Shown here: positions 5,738 through 6,222 of the stretch, one piece after another
Numbering within the stretch: the first letter of the stretch is position 1
Layout: the number at the start of each line of letters is the position of its first letter
DNA from: Actinomycetota bacterium
GTDB lineage: Bacteria > Actinomycetota > Actinomycetes > Nanopelagicales > Nanopelagicaceae
NCBI GenBank assembly: GCA_947503395.1
Contig: CANNDP010000054.1
Span: 1-6,222, forward strand
Length of the DNA stretch: 6,222 bases
Direction: 5' to 3'
Notes under the pieces: generated by a model
Database searches by the model: none
What the model was told of the DNA's origin: nothing
The model's input: only the letters and a program-made list of their open reading frames with translations
Made by a program: the position numbers and the translations under genes

Positions 5738-6222
5738 ATGTCAACAAAATCAGACTATCGGGGCAGCCGACCAATCTCTTCCTTCTTTCTAAGAAAGCCA
5801 AAGGTTAGATTGATTTCTCTCTTGTCTCTTCCCATGACATGGATTGTTGGCGTTTACATAGTCTCACTTTTTCTTTTACTTATAACAGCTTTTTGGAATG
5901 TAGATCCTTTTACATCAAGAGTTAGCCCTGGTTTTAATCTAGAGAACTTCATAATGGTTTTTACAGTCCCTGCTTATATTGCAACATCAATTCGTACTCT
6001 TTTTATAGCTTTATCGGTAACTGCTATCTGTGTACTTCTAGCTGTGCCACTTGGTATCTACATGGCGAAAATTGCCAAGCCTTGGCTCAGAAATATTCTC
6101 GCTGTAGCAATAACTCTGCCACTTTGGGCCGGTTACTTAGTAAAAATCATTGCTATGCGACTAGTTTTTACAGAAGAAGGTTTCTTTAATTGGTTGATGG
6201 CTCCGCTGGGTATTCGCGGGCC
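5738..6222 (+). CDS. potB: Polyamine-type ABC transporter permease, N-terminal part (cut by right edge)
   Basis: From the ATG at 5738 the frame stays open for 161 codons to the window edge. The protein starts with a soluble, basic tail of about 32 residues (FFLRKPKVR) and then has three hydrophobic segments near residues 33-53, 83-110 and 117-138. The pattern LPMTWIVGVYIVSLFLLLITAFW, FNLENFIMVF, then TSIRTLFIALSVTAICVLLAVPLGIYMAK and LPLWAGYLVKIIAMRLVF is that of PotB/PotH-type binding-protein-dependent permeases. The EAA loop that contacts PotA would come later and is not visible. Position after potA and potD supports PotB; a PotC-type partner is expected next. No Shine-Dalgarno is present: the 15 bases before the ATG are almost all A and T. 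Initiation may therefore depend on the A-rich unstructured stretch after the hairpin. Choice between PotB and PotC names is by gene order, so less certain than the family. Confidence 0.82.
   Translation, partial: MSTKSDYRGSRPISSFFLRKPKVRLISLLSLPMTWIVGVYIVSLFLLLITAFWNVDPFTSRVSPGFNLENFIMVFTVPAYIATSIRTLFIALSVTAICVLLAVPLGIYMAKIAKPWLRNILAVAITLPLWAGYLVKIIAMRLVFTEEGFFNWLMAPLGIRG

Noticed and set aside
1..6222. tRNA, rRNA, CRISPR array, insertion sequence or phage genes
   Set aside because: No direct-repeat arrays, transposase motifs, terminal repeats or tRNA-like cloverleaf seen; all long frames are transport or metabolic genes.

Overview
The window looks like part of a compact, mid-to-low GC bacterial chromosome. 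Hand counts on single lines range from about 38 to 53% GC. The best guess for the host is a streamlined, low-GC actinobacterium of the freshwater acI/Nanopelagicales kind. Reasons are the tight gene packing, a ROK protein that resembles actinobacterial polyphosphate glucokinases, candidate -10 boxes of the TANNNT type, a possible leaderless start, and a polyamine transporter of the kind I recall from acI genomes. This placement is inference from style and gene content; no marker gene is present.

Layout. (1) Positions 1-1073 hold the tail of one ABC-2 type export permease and a complete paralogous one, joined by an ATGA overlap. They are two membrane halves of an exporter whose ATPase is probably just upstream. 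(2) Positions 1074-1210 are a 137-bp leader with a candidate promoter, a perfect 8-bp inverted repeat inside that promoter and a small 6-bp hairpin. (3) Positions 1211-2605 encode a class III (PLP) aminotransferase of the glutamate-1-semialdehyde aminomutase branch. (4) Positions 2602-3369 on the minus strand encode a divergent ROK/PpgK-like sugar kinase that converges on the aminotransferase, with the two stop codons overlapping. (5) From 3457 to the right edge runs a plus-strand polyamine-type (Pot) ABC import operon: potA-like ATPase, potD-like lipoprotein and the first 161 codons of a potB-like permease. A second permease is expected beyond the window.

Functionally, the right half is an ordinary spermidine/putrescine-family importer: a lipoprotein captures the ligand outside the membrane, the permease pair forms the channel and PotA hydrolyses ATP. 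The nearby aminotransferase could use amines or amino acids brought in by it, but that link rests only on proximity.

I see no clear novel system. The points most worth a second look are a perfect 15-bp GUAA-tetraloop hairpin between potD and potB with no U-tract and no Shine-Dalgarno after it; a 12-bp palindrome in the potA-potD gap; the inverted repeat in the aminotransferase promoter; the altered phosphate-binding motif in the ROK protein; and the uncertain substrate of the aminotransferase.
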